Positions 22,210 through 33,351 of a DNA stretch of 64,000 nucleotides are shown in pieces (position 1 is the stretch's first letter; the number at the start of each line of letters is the position of its first letter). The stretch lies in contig CAUWAG010000006.1 of the NCBI GenBank assembly GCA_963556695.1, positions 1,736,001-1,800,000 on the forward strand, in the 5' to 3' direction. Source of the DNA: Anthostomella pinea. Taxonomy: Eukaryota > Ascomycota > Sordariomycetes > Xylariales > Xylariaceae. The position numbers and the translations under genes were made by a program. Below the pieces are notes generated by a model, which saw only the letters and a list, made by a program, of their open reading frames with translations, did no database searches and had not been told where the DNA came from.

Positions 22210-22391
22210 TGTTGAATGGGAGCCGGAAATAGACACCGGAAGATCTCCAGTGGGGCAGAGACGCACAGGGCATCTGACCCACCAAGAAGACAGATGATCA
22301 ATCTCTGTAGGCTGAAGAAGCAGAGCAGAACAAGAAGAAGAACAGAACACACTGGACAACCTAAATAATCTGAACTCGCTTGCATCTAACA
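22210..22391. mobile_element. Solo LTR, 182 bp, Copia family of 8331-8510
   Basis: The element starts TGTTGAATGG and ends GCATCTAACA, with ACTAT on both sides (22205-22209 and 22392-22396) as a 5-bp target duplication. It is nearly identical along its length to the 5' LTR of the Copia element at 8331. It marks the exact border between GC-balanced DNA (left) and an AT-rich block (right). Confidence 0.9.
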
Positions 22392-22830
22392 ACTATAATA
22401 ATTCATAAAGTTTTTAAATATGGAATAATTTTTAGGTTAAGTTCGGTAGCATTTCTACGCGCTAATAAGGTTAATATTTTAATTAAAATTGTTAAAAATA
22501 TACAAAAATCCTCATGATATTATTTATCAAATTATAGCTTTAAAGGTAATTAACGTATTAGCAAGTTATTATTTACTTCAAACCAGAATTACTTATTAAC
22601 TATATTAACTTTTTAATTATTTCATATTATTATTACTAAATTGTTATATGATTATTAATATTAAGGTAATAATTCACTATAAGCTTACAATATTCACGTT
22701 AATATTAACTTATATTAATTTTATTATTAATTTTATTATTAATTTTATTGCTAAAGTTATGGGGGTATTTATAGATTAAGTTGGTATAAATATTTACGTT
22801 AATATCAATCTACCGTTGATATCCGTTAAG
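22392..22830. other. Short AT-rich RIP-like block, no gene
   Basis: About 440 bp of AT-rich DNA with the same TpA-rich character as 1-15840, including a short repeat of 'attaattttatt' near 22720-22745. No open frame is seen. Confidence 0.6.
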
Positions 22831-23936
22831 TTGTTCGGGACCTTGTACAGGATCATCAGTTATATGAACCAATTACGCACTATTCTATAAGCGCACCGTC
22901 TGGCGACGCGGGAGCTGCCGAGAGACACAGGGAATGTCCGTAAATCCTTAAAAGGCAGATCAGATGCTTGCCTTCTTTGACTTCACTCCCAAGGAGCTGA
23001 TGAGGTTGGTGACTTTTGGAGTTTATCATCTGAAAGGTCTCATCCCGCCAACGGAGCATTGCCTCGGATATGCGCTACACTCGATTCAGACACAGCTGGA
23101 CGTTAATGAGTTTCTCCGGGGCCATGGCGCAATCTCAAGCCACCGGCTCCAAGCACCTTTTCCGGCAGACATGCAGCGCATCAAGCTTACAGACAAGGAA
23201 AAAAGCTACTGCAGGACCTGATCAAGAGGCGACGGGTCTGGACAAGATCATGAAGCTAGAGACGATGCTGCGGGAGAATACTATACCGGCTGGTGTGCAT
23301 CTAGCAGGAGCTACGGAAGACCTGGGCTGGGACCATCAACCCACCCCTCGCATGACTTCCACCGCGTCGACCATTGGCACAGTCAACACCCCCTGTATCA
23401 TCCAGTTCTGCATATTTCTCGTCTCGAGCAACCAAAACTCTCTTATCTCAATCACCACGCTCATTCTGGTTATGGCACCGATAGGTGATGCTCATGGAGT
23501 ACTTCACCTGCGACCCGGCGATTCACTGGTCACACAGCGACATGGTCCCCGTTGTGTTCGAAAAGCGGAGATCAAAAAAGGCCAGCCTTGTGTAAAAGCA
23601 CCGCGACGACATCCCTCGCACCTGAGGCAAGCAGCCCATCTTCAACTTTGTTTAACAAGCAATGTCTTGACCAGATATGCATGAACTTTCGTCACTAACA
23701 TCCGGATAGCGACAGCAACCATAGCCATAGTGATGTTGGCCCGGAAACAGCCGAGGTGGCACCCCGTGATGCCCGGATACGCAGATAAACACGGCTTGTG
23801 AGTAGGGCATGTCGGCATCCCGACTTATATGATACTTGTGTACTGTTCTTGGCGCGACATGGGTGACTTCCTGTAGCGCCGCTCAGGAGCTTCAAGGGCC
23901 GCAGACAACTTGCCTCGACTTAAGAGGCTGCGGATA
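22831..23936. other. Intergenic, no supported gene
   Basis: An 85-codon opening at 22964-23221 (starting MLAFFDFTPKELMRL) looks somewhat protein-like but matches nothing I know. Overlapping openings in other frames show no domain. I treat the stretch as non-coding or gene debris. Confidence 0.35.
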
Positions 23937-24045
23937 CTGCTGGACGAGAATTTCCGAACCAGCACAACTACATTCACACACGGCATCTGTGTCGTCTACG
24001 ATGTCACCGACATGGACAGCTTCAACAAGAATTCGATCACTTGGA
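23937..24045 (+). pseudogene. Rab/Ypt-type small GTPase fragment
   Basis: The frame encodes ENFRTSTTTFTHGICVVYDVTDMDSFNKN, interrupted here only for description at about 30 residues of similarity: it matches the switch II to G-domain strand of Rab GTPases, where the usual form is ERFRT followed by GIIVVYDVTD and SFNN. The P-loop, the DTAGQ start of switch II, NKxD and the C-terminal Cys motif are not found nearby. The fragment is therefore a gene relic. It could be a piece of a duplicated YPT1-like gene carried here with flanking DNA. Confidence 0.6.
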
Positions 24046-24852
24046 ATGATCATCATGGACTCCTCCTGCCCTGCCAGAGCTGCCCACCATCGTCATGGGT
24101 CGGCTGTTAAATATGGTAGCAGCCGTAGCGCTACCCAATCCACTTTTGCCTCGTTCAACATCGGCTCAGACCTCCCCGGCCAGATTGTGGCGGATTCTGT
24201 GCCGAGATAATCATTCTACAGTCAACCCGATCGCCGTCGTGGCTGCCCCTTCTTGCTTCTGCCGAGCGCGAGAACACCGATCGTTGTCAGCGAGCTTGCT
24301 AGTAGTCATTCAAGCCATTCAGCGACTCTCGGAGCGTCGACAAGGGGGTTGTGTAGCTGTCATTGCCGCCCATCACTACTACCATGCTCCAACTATCACA
24401 GGCCTACGGGTACGGGACGTGAAGGATGCACTACTGTACTATGATCCTCAAATCACCCCTTAGTTACCGACGCTATATAAGAGCGTCTCTCCTGGTATTG
24501 GAGTCCATTTGGCTATGAAGCACATGACTGGCTCGGTGATTTGGTTGGTAACCAACCAAGCAACACGATTTACACGGCTCGCGTTGGTGGGTACCTGCGT
24601 ACGACGATCCCCCAAGATGGTGGAGCCTGGAACACGAGAGGCTCTTTGATTAGAACATCCGAATGTGTAATAAATCATCACCATGCATGTGGTGACTGGA
24701 AAGCGCAGAATGAACGATCGGGATCGACACGCGGCTGAGGTTTACCCTCGATAACTGGAGCTCTGAATTTTTCACCGCCCTATCTGTTTTACAGCCTCAG
24801 ACCTCGTCGTGTTTATCTACGCTGCAATCATCTATCTGCGCAAGTCTCCGCG
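24046..24852. other. Intergenic, upstream of the hydrolase gene
   Basis: No gene is supported; the 122-codon opening at 24095-24463 has no domain. A TATA-like CTATATAAGAG lies at about 24473-24483, some 370 bp upstream of the hydrolase start, and a pyrimidine-rich leader precedes the ATG at 24853. Whether that TATA is used cannot be judged. Confidence 0.4.
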
Positions 24853-25962
24853 ATGTCCGAGACTCGAGCTGCCCTCGTGGTGGAGAGCGCTCCTCCCCTA
24901 CTGAAGATCCGACTGCCTTTCTCTCACCGCCTGAACTGCTTCATCAAGCTCTGGGTCCTCAAAGCTCTAGCCACCATTTTCTTCGCAGTCGACAGACTGA
25001 TCCATCCACCGCCACGGGCTCAACGTCCCACTCTCATCCAGAGCTACCCCTGTCGCCCAGCTCTCCAGACCCGGGTCTTCTACCCACCAAACTACAGATC
25101 CGGCGACCTGCTGCCGCTGTATCTCAGTATACACGGCGGAGGCTTCGTAGTAGGCGATCCTCAACACGACGACGAGTTCTGCAGCATGTGGGCCAAGCGC
25201 ACCAGCATGCTAGTCGTCTCGCTCGACTACTCCCAGGCGCCGTTGTACCCCTTCCCCATCGCAATCCACGACATCGCCGCTCTCGCCGCGGCCGTCCTCG
25301 CCGATGCCAGTCTGCCCATCGACAAGACCAAAGTCGCGATCGGTGGCTTCAGCGCCGGCGGCAACCTCGCCCTATGCGCAAGCCAGCTGTCCGGTCTAAA
25401 GGGCACCATCAAGGCGGCATTGACCTTCTACCCCATCGTGGACTGGAGCCATCCCCCCAGCGAGAAGCTAGACGCGCGCCCGTACAAGGGCGGCCCGAAA
25501 GACGCGCTCGAGTTTTCGAGTTACTGGTCCGACTGGGCATATGTCCTCCCGGGCCACAACCGCCGCGATCCGCTGCTCAGTCCCTGTTACGCCAGGAAGG
25601 AGGATCTCCCGCCCTGGGTCTACGTCATTGCCGCCGAGTGGGATATGTTGCGGCTGGAGAGCCAGGACATGATTCATGAGCTGGCGGGGCTCGCTGGGGT
25701 TGGGGACCAGGAGGAGGACTTCGAGGAGGGGACGTACAAGTGGACGCTGGCGAGGGGATGCTCGCACGCGTTTACTCATCATTTCGGGCAGAGGGCGGAG
25801 AAGAATCGGAAGAGGGAGCTGAGGTGCGAGCCTATCTACGAAAAGGCAGTTCAGTGGATCAAGAAAGTATTGACGACCGAACACAAGCGTAACGATGATG
25901 GAGTGATAAGTCGTGGTATAAAAAGCGTAAATAATTTATATCCAAGTATATACAAGAAGTAA
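24853..25962 (+). CDS. Alpha/beta-hydrolase (HSL-type esterase/lipase)
   Basis: The 369-residue single-exon protein has the oxyanion-hole motif HGGG (residues 94-97), the nucleophile elbow GFSAGG with Ser167, and follow-on YSQAP as in hormone-sensitive-lipase-type (alpha/beta-hydrolase_3) esterases. Candidate acid and base of the triad are Asp264 in AEWDML and His305 in GCSHAFTHH (His309 or His310 are alternatives). Such enzymes hydrolyse short acyl esters; the substrate here is unknown. Residues about 28-50 are hydrophobic (FIKLWVLKALATIFFAV) and might act as a membrane anchor. Family length is usually 300-370 residues, so the gene appears complete. The last 20 or so codons are AT-rich and not conserved-looking. 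It stands convergent to the chitinase gene, whose stop is 90 bp away. Confidence 0.88.
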   Translation: MSETRAALVVESAPPLLKIRLPFSHRLNCFIKLWVLKALATIFFAVDRLIHPPPRAQRPTLIQSYPCRPALQTRVFYPPNYRSGDLLPLYLSIHGGGFVVGDPQHDDEFCSMWAKRTSMLVVSLDYSQAPLYPFPIAIHDIAALAAAVLADASLPIDKTKVAIGGFSAGGNLALCASQLSGLKGTIKAALTFYPIVDWSHPPSEKLDARPYKGGPKDALEFSSYWSDWAYVLPGHNRRDPLLSPCYARKEDLPPWVYVIAAEWDMLRLESQDMIHELAGLAGVGDQEEDFEEGTYKWTLARGCSHAFTHHFGQRAEKNRKRELRCEPIYEKAVQWIKKVLTTEHKRNDDGVISRGIKSVNNLYPSIYKK

Positions 25963-26052
25963 CGAACAATCCAAACAACATGATCCACCACGTCGCCTTC
26001 CCATCCAATCATTCCGAAACACTATTCATCACACACCCATCCATCATCATGC

Positions 26053-29000
26053 TTACAGCACCAGGAAGGCAGCCAAAAGCAGCCCACCAAGGCTGAAAGC
26101 AGCCGTCTGCGCCGACCCGGCAGTAACGACCGCGCTCGTGGCCGCCGGAGCGCAGCCCGCTCCCGAGCAAGCGGTGGTGGTACTAGCACTGCCCTTAGTC
26201 GGGGACGGCGGCAGAGCCGTGCCGACGTAGGACATCATGGTGTTGTTGCTGCTGGCCAATGCGGTCGGGTAGACAGCCACCATGACGACAGCGGTGGTGG
26301 TGTGGCAGGCGGCGCCGTTGCAGAGTTCTGTTGCACTGGCCGACTCGGAGGCGGCCGAGGGCTGGCCGGCCGGGTAGGTGGGCGCAGCTACGGCCTCGGT
26401 GTTCGAGGCCTCGGCCTTGGCGTTGCCGCCGGGGTACGTGGGGAATGCAACGGCCGTTGTCTCCGATGATTTGGATTCTGAACCGCCTGCTGGGTAGCTG
26501 GGCGCTGCTGTGGCCGCGATCTCGGTGGTCGCTGTTTCGGAGCCGGCGGCAGGGTAGCCGGTTGGGATCACCGGCTTGGTCATGGAAGTGGCGGTCTCGG
26601 TCTCGGTGATGGGGCATACCGTTGTACTAATAGCGATGATCTCGGTGGTGACAGAGTCGACAGGGCAGTTGGTGACCGAGGCTGGGCACTTCGTGATGGT
26701 GGCGGTCTTGGTACTGTAGATAGTGCTTGTGGTCATGGGAACGCTGGTTGGCTTCTCGGTCTCGGTGACGGGGCAGACAGTGGTGCTGACCGCAATCGTC
26801 TTAGTTGTCATGGAGCCGACCGGGCAGTTTGTGACGGAGGGAGGGCATTTGGTGACGGTGCTGATCTGAGTGGAGTAGATAGTGCTGGTGGTCATGGGGA
26901 CACTGGTCGGCTGCTGGGCCTCGGTGACGGGGCAAACGGTAGTGTACAGGGCAATGGTCTCGGTGACCACAGAGCCCCTGGCAGGGCAGTTGGTCACTGT
27001 GGGAGCACATGAGGTGACAGTGTAGGAGATGGTCGTCATGATGGTGCTGGTAGTTAAGCCCACTGATGACGAGGTGGTGATGAAGGGCGACGACTGCGTA
27101 GCTGAAGCGCTGACAGAAGAGCTTCTGGTGACTGTGCCAGACGCAGCAGGGTACGATGAGGAAGAACCCGATGTGCTAGAAGAGGTCGTGATTGTCGGGT
27201 AGCTGCTCGTGCTAGCGATATGAGAGCTGACTGACGATGCGGTGGTGGACGACGACGCGCTAGCACTGGACAACACAATGAACGAGCTCAAGGTCTCGCT
27301 GTGGGATGAAGCTGTTGACGAGCTGGATGAAGCAATAGAGCTTCCAGTGGTTGATGGAATAGCGCTACTGCTGGTGACATGCGATGAGGATCTGCTCGTG
27401 GTATCGATGCTTGATGTGGTATGGCTTGAACTCGCATAGCTGGAGGTGGTATGGCTAGAGGTAGAAATGTTTGAGCTTGAGGTGATGGCATGGCTCGAGG
27501 TAGCGGTGCTGGATGTTGCAGGGCTGGACGTAGCATGGCTGCTAGTGCTGCTTGAGGTAGTATGGCTTGACGTTACATGGCTCGGGGAAGCGGTGCTGGA
27601 TGTGGCAGAGGAAGCGACGCTGGACGTAGCATGGCTTGAGGAAGCGCTGCTGGAGCTCGTGGCATGGCTAGACGAAGCAGTGCTTGAAGTAGCATGGCTG
27701 CTGGTACCCCTCGATATAGAACTGCTTGACGTTACATGGCTCGAGAAAGCGGTGCTTGAAGTGGTATGGCTGGAGGTGACATAACTTGAGGAAGCGGTGC
27801 TGGATGTGGCATGACTCGAGGAAGCAGTGCTTGAAGTAGCATGGCTTGACGTAGCGATGCTGGAGCTCGTAGCATGGCTGGAGGTAACGCTGCTAGAGCT
27901 CGTGGTATGGCTTGAGGAAGCGATGCTTGAGCTCGTGGCATGGCTTGATGAAGTGATGCTGGAGCTTGTGGCATGGCTTGATGAAGCAGTGCTTGAGATG
28001 GCATGGCTGGACGTAGCGCTGCTAGAAGTGGCATAGCTAGAGGAAGCAGTACGTGAAACGGCATGGCTAGATGAAGCAGTGCTTGAGGTTGCGTAACTTG
28101 ACGTAGCGATGCTTGATGTCGCATGGCTTGAGGAGACAACGGAGCTCGAGGAAGAGGCAATCGAGCTCGAAGAGGAACCAACGCTGGAGCTGGTGATACT
28201 TGAGAATGTAACTCCTGCGCTCGAGCTCGAGATGCTACTCGAAGTTATCGCGCTAGACGCCGAGCTAGATGTTGAGGATGCGAGAGCAGAAGACGAAGTC
28301 GAGGCAATGCTCGAAGTGCTAGTCGAAGACACGGTAGAGCTGGTCGAGGTCGGGAGCGTCGGCTGGCAGATATCCCCAAGGCAGCCACCGCACTTTAGGG
28401 CCTCAGAAACTCCCTCGTAGTAATTCTTGCCGTCCACAACGTTCTGGTACGCGTAATTGGCATCGAAGAGCATCATACCACCAAAGTGCTTCTTGGTCTT
28501 GTACTCGCAGATTAGCTCCTTGGCATCGTCTGCGCCGATGTAGCCGCTACCACCCTGTGCGGCGTCGGTGCTGGCAGGGAGACCGATGAAGAGTTCCGTG
28601 TCCTCGTTGGCAGTGCCCACGATGAAGTCCTCCCAATCATCGTAGTTGAATCCGCCATTGACTGCGTCGCAGATCGGGTTGTTGTAAAATTGAATCCAGA
28701 TCTTGTCGAACTTGGCCTCCGTGAGGATGGTCTTCATTTGGAAGTACTCGTCGCTCGTGGGACATTGGGGAGCTGCGGTCAGGATGATGTCTTTGTCGCA
28801 TGCCTCGATCCGCTCGCGAAGTTGGTTCACCATTGCCACATAAGGGGCTTGGTCATCTAGAAGGGATTAGTAAATACACTGGGCATGACAACTACCACAA
28901 GACCCTGTGGAAATCTCAAAGGGATGCGTGAAAAGCTTCAGCTTACCAAACTTCTTCTCAACATCGAAGTCGAAACCGTCGAGACAGGTGTGGTCCGCAT

Positions 29001-29531
29001 CGCTCTGGTCGAAGGGTCTGGGGCCCTCGTATCCCTCTACAAAAGGCCCGAAAGCATCCATCATGAAGTCTGCAAACTCGATTCCATTCTCGACCGTCGA
29101 GACTGCGTAGTTGTTTATCTCGGAGTACTCTCCTCCAATCGACAGCAGGATCTTCTTGCCCAAGTTCTGGCAGGTCTTGATGTCCTCCTTAATGAAGGAA
29201 CAGCCGCTGAGAAGCTTCGAGTTCTGACCGTCCTTCACATATACGTCGGCAGCGCAGTGAGCAGCAAAGTTCGTCCCGGGATAGCCAGTGCCATTGCCGT
29301 TCTCGGGTGAGTTGCTGACGAAAGCAATGGTGACATAGTCGATGGCAGATGAGGTGCAGTACTGGCCAAGGGTATCACCAACACCTGATTGTCCCTTGAG
29401 AATGTAGTCAGTCTCGCGTCGCGGAACACACCGACCATTGACACACTTACCCAATAGGTGTTGAGCGGGTAGTCAGGGGTGAAGTCGAAGGTGGTATAGG
29501 CTGGGACAGCCGACACGACACTGACATCCAT
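26053..29531 (-). CDS. GPI-anchored GH18 chitinase with Ser/Thr-rich repeats (3 exons)
   Basis: Exons read 29531-29451, 29394-28947 and 28856-26053, giving 1110 residues. Introns are 56 nt (GTAAGT...CAAG with CTGAC) and 90 nt (GTAAGC...CTAG with ACTAAT). The joins restore NTYWGQSG and EKKFDDQAP. The GH18 domain covers about residues 20-330, with the strand motif LLSIGG (residues 110-115) and catalytic DGFDFDVE (166-173, acid Glu173). Then comes a very long Ser/Thr/Ala tract built of HATSS-like repeats, three repeats of about 50 residues with CP-SVTNCP motifs, four YPAGGSE-like repeats and a hydrophobic C terminus (FSLGGLLLAAFLVL) typical of a GPI signal. It should act on chitin at the cell wall. 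The proposed start lacks a full signal peptide although SAVPA looks like its end, so an upstream exon (up to 29787) is likely missing from this model. Confidence 0.85.
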
Positions 29532-32178
29532 CTTCGAGGTTATTAAGAATTAGATACGATAAGAGATCGTAAGGTGGCCAAGGCCGTAACGAATGTGGTG
29601 ATCGGATTGGCTCAATGAAAGGACGCAAACAAAATGTCTGCAACGGCTGGCTATGGTGCCGCTTCTTGTCGATTCGACTACTCGTGATGAGGAGAGAAGG
29701 ATGGGAAAGGAAGCAAAGCAAGGGAATCACCAACTGGAGGTTATGAGGTCTCCCCGTAGTCCCCATAGTCTGGCTATCGACAGCCATATTGGGCGTAGCC
29801 TGGCCATCCTGTCAGAATGGGGGAGACTCTGACCTGACCGAGATAGGCAGTAATTCAGTGAGCCCACGTGCATCTCCTGTGATGTGTGCCATGCTGCCAC
29901 ACTGTGAGTGCATGCTTGACGCAGCACAACCACGCAGTCAGCGCAGTCAGCGCAGCCGGGGATATGGGGGCCAGCTAATTACCTGCCTGTCGTTGAGCGT
30001 CAGCCCAGACCCGCCCTGTCGGTAACCTACCTGCGTAGAAGCGCGTAGACTACGGACTGCAGTCGATATAGTGAACGGATCATATCAGGAACAGGTATAG
30101 AGCCGGGCTGAAGCGTGGGGCCGTGGTCGAAGGCACGTTTAAGGGGGGTAGATTGACAGATGATTGGCCATATCCATGGAGAGATAGATAGAGTGAGGCT
30201 GTTGGGACTTATTCGGAACCATGTAAGCACGCCAACGCCCCGTCGGATAACAGCCCGACATGGAGTTAACTGAAATCCATTAGCAAAGAACGGGGACGCA
30301 AAACAAGGAAGTGACCTGTGCTGTCAGGGCTGTGTGTGCCAGCATGGGTGAGGCTCGCTGAAACTGAGCTTGTTCAATGGAGAAAGTCGCGCAGAGGAAA
30401 AGATCGTCGCATCCCGCCAACGACATGCCAAGAATACGATCACTGACGGCTCTGTGACCAGAGCCGTCATTTCTCACACAACCTCCCTTGGATGAAAATG
30501 TGACACCTCAACCATCCCGGGCCTCTCATCTCGCGCCTCCCATCTCGCGCCTCTCATCTCGCGCCTCTCATCTCGCGCCTCTCATCTCGCGCCTCTCATC
30601 TCGCGCCTCTCATCTCGCGCCTCTCATCTCGCGCCTCTCATCTTCCAGGACCGTCTTCAGCGAACCCGTGAATCAGAGTGGAGGCATTCCTCATCACATT
30701 GGCCCCTCAACACGTCTTGGCATGATAATTGCGCGCGTCTCGCTAAAGTCTACTAATGCCCATGATGTAGAAAGGCCGAAGAGAGAATGTGTGCTAGGGG
30801 CGGCAGCGAAAAGCTGTGCCGCGTTCGGTGTGGCGATGGCATGATGTTGGCGACGGGACTTCCGCTTTGGGAATAGAATTGTTCGCAAGCACATCCCTGT
30901 CGGTGAGGGTCGCTCTGATCTGCTCTTCGTCAATACCTACCCACGTATTCAGCGAGTCACTTGACAGGTGCAGAGGTGTTCTATCAGCAGACATGGCATA
31001 TCGTCAGTTCATCACCATAAATACCACTCACAGATAAAGCACGGATCGCATGCCACGAACCAGACCGCAAAGGAGAGGGCATCGCGAACGTCGGTCTCCA
31101 ACACCCTCAGCCCGCCATGAGTCATTTGTGAGACTAAACAGGAGGGCCCTGGCTACCACTGACACATGTCAGTCATCCTTAGGTAGATCCACCGCGGCGG
31201 CACCAGCTGGTTGGTCGCGAGATGAGCCTTACGGGGCTCACCGGGCTGACGGGTTACAACGTGGGAGCGAGGTTTCTCATTGACATCAAGTGGATGTTGG
31301 TTCGTCTGGAGTGCTATCCTGTCCGGCGAGGCGGTCTAGGCACTAGCAAATCATGGGGTTGCAGTCGGAACCGAGGCTGCGAGGGCCGACTCGGCACGAC
31401 TCATGACTGTGCAGTGTGCAGTGTGCAGGTGGTCCACGCAGTATAGGGCCAGCACCGTGTACATACGGTGCTGTCTGCCCTTTTCGCCTTTAGCAGGACA
31501 CAACAACCATCCATTTGAGACTTGGACCGATAACAAGGTCCTACTTTTCACCATTGTAAATGTAAACAGATTATGGCGTTCAGGGACTCCATACTGACGT
31601 GTATCTTATACCCTTCTAAGATACCCTCTTAGGGAGACTTTTCGATGTGCGCTACCTAGCAGTACATATATGCAGTTGGTGGTCTCTCTCGTCTCCTGTC
31701 TGCCGGTGCGAGCCATGGGCGCAAGAACGCCTCCCGGGTATCACCGCGCTGCTAATTACCGATGTCACCTTGGCGCACCGGACCGACGGCGCTGGATTGG
31801 CTCACTGATAACGAAAGAGACAGGCTGACAGACGCCGTCTCTGCTATGTTATTGCCATGGTGTGCCCTCCGTTGCTGCAGCCTGTCGTTGGCCGGTTATC
31901 ACCAATTCATTTGCCCTAAGGAGCGTTAAAAACCTACAGAAGCATATCATCTCGCCTGCTGTTGCTTGCTCGTCAGGTGTACTGGTAAATATGCTCGGCG
32001 GGTAGTAAGGACAGGTCTTGTATACAGAAAGAGGATGATGCCTCCTCCCGGGTGGGTTCGTTTCCCATGAGCAAGACATGGCGTGAGCTTCTCAATTCAA
32101 ATAGAGTTATATACAGTACACCTTGAGACCCCCTGATACGCGTTGGACTCATGAATTCATGCATAAGGTCCGGTTATT
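29532..32178. other. Intergenic, mostly featureless, with a minisatellite
   Basis: No gene is supported. 29532-29830 is the probable promoter and 5' leader of the chitinase gene. A 14-bp tandem array lies at 30521-30643 (own entry). A short triplicated cgcagt-type motif lies near 29933-29955. Openings of 60-120 codons, including the one through the minisatellite, have no domain content. Confidence 0.5.
30521..30643. repeat. 14-bp tandem repeat, about 8.8 copies
   Basis: The unit is gcctctcatctcgc, repeated almost perfectly; the second copy has C in place of T (cctcccatctcgc). The array lies in intergenic DNA. It reads open in one frame as a repeated peptide, which follows from the repeat itself and is not evidence of coding. 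The near identity suggests recent expansion. Confidence 0.92.
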
Positions 32179-33351
32179 TTATGCCGTGTCCAAGACCACC
32201 ACCTCCGCCTCAGCCTCCCCAACGCTTTCGAAGGACAGCTTGTCACCGGCATTGACAGCATCAACGAAGGCTCCGTCTCCCTCACTAAAGATCTCCTCGC
32301 GGCCGTCCAAGCGGATCTTCGCCTTTCCCTTCTTGGTCATCGGGACATGAACGTAGACCTTCCTCTTGGTGGCCCCAGTCGCCTTGGCCCCTACAACCCA
32401 CTCGAATTTCTGCTGCGGCGCGATGATGCCAGCGCCCATGACCAAGTCGGCGTGAACGGGAATCGTCCCTCCAATGGTGGGCTCGGCCGCCTTCTCCTGC
32501 TCGAAAAAAGCCTCCTCGCCACCCTTGAGCGGGCTCAGGATCGGGACGAAGCCCTTCCGCTTCTCCTCGTCGTCGAAGTGGCGTGTGTGGTATCTTGGGG
32601 CAAGACCACGCTTCCAGGGGATGGCCCAGATCTGGAGGAAGTGGACGGTGTCCTTGTGGTGCTCGTTCTGTTCCGAGTGCGCGATGCCCGTGCCGCCGGT
32701 GGTGAATTGGACGTCCCCGCGGCGCATCCGGTAGAACTGGTCAGACTGCGCCCCCTCGGCGCCCTTACGGAGCATGCTGTCCCGATGAGTGAGCTCCCCG
32801 GAGATGATGTACGAAAAGATCTCGAAGTCGCGGTGGGGATGCGTTGGGAAGCCCGAGTTCGCCTTCACGCGATCCTCGTTCAGCACGCGCAGTGAGCCGA
32901 AGTGAGTGAAGCGCGGATCAAACCAGTCGGCGAAGGAGAAGCTGTGGTACGTGTTGAGCCAGCCATGGTCCGAGTGGCCCCGTGTTGACGACCGGTGAGG
33001 CGTGATCTTGGCGTGTGATAGGGTCTTCGACATTGTGGTCTTGATAGCGTTCATGGACGGGTCTTGACTGCTGGAGGGTTCAATGCTTGAGATAGATGAT
33101 ACTGATGTTTGCGTTGAAGCTGCGTTGAAGCTGTGAGGAAGTCTCGAGGCTCCAGAAAGCGTGTCCTGTATGAAAGTCTTGACAGTTGGTGAACTATAGA
33201 CTGACTTATGATTCCAGAAGAGACAAGATCGTGGGGGTGCGCCTCTGAGATTGGCAAGCGATTGGCGATGATTGGAAACAGGCTGACTTAAAACTTTGAT
33301 CGAGTCCACGATTCTTGTGTTCAATGGAAACGTTTTGTTTCGCCTCATCAT
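32179..33351 (-). CDS. Pirin family protein, with N-terminal extension
   Basis: The frame gives 390 residues, with the pirin bicupin core from about residue 112. The metal site is visible as His171 and His173 (FPTHPHRDFE), His225 and Glu227 (GTGIAHSEQ). Pirins bind iron; some act as quercetin 2,3-dioxygenases and others as nuclear cofactors, so the reaction cannot be assigned. Typical pirins have 280-300 residues, and starting at Met107 (33033) or Met100 (33054) gives that length. The added 100 residues are Arg/Ser/Thr-rich with few acidic residues and begin MMRRNKTFPLNTRIV, as a mitochondrial presequence might. Two start sites giving two locations is possible. The C-terminal cupin is complete, ending EAEVVVLDTA. 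Confidence 0.88.
   Translation of the reverse strand: MMRRNKTFPLNTRIVDSIKVLSQPVSNHRQSLANLRGAPPRSCLFWNHKSVYSSPTVKTFIQDTLSGASRLPHSFNAASTQTSVSSISSIEPSSSQDPSMNAIKTTMSKTLSHAKITPHRSSTRGHSDHGWLNTYHSFSFADWFDPRFTHFGSLRVLNEDRVKANSGFPTHPHRDFEIFSYIISGELTHRDSMLRKGAEGAQSDQFYRMRRGDVQFTTGGTGIAHSEQNEHHKDTVHFLQIWAIPWKRGLAPRYHTRHFDDEEKRKGFVPILSPLKGGEEAFFEQEKAAEPTIGGTIPVHADLVMGAGIIAPQQKFEWVVGAKATGATKRKVYVHVPMTKKGKAKIRLDGREEIFSEGDGAFVDAVNAGDKLSFESVGEAEAEVVVLDTA

Noticed and set aside
27242..28420. Long plus-strand frames opposite the chitinase stalk
   Set aside because: They are Leu/Val/Glu-rich shadows of the Ser/Thr/Ala codon repeats on the other strand.
30521..30643. CRISPR-like array
   Set aside because: Units are directly adjacent with no spacers; it is a minisatellite in a eukaryotic genome.
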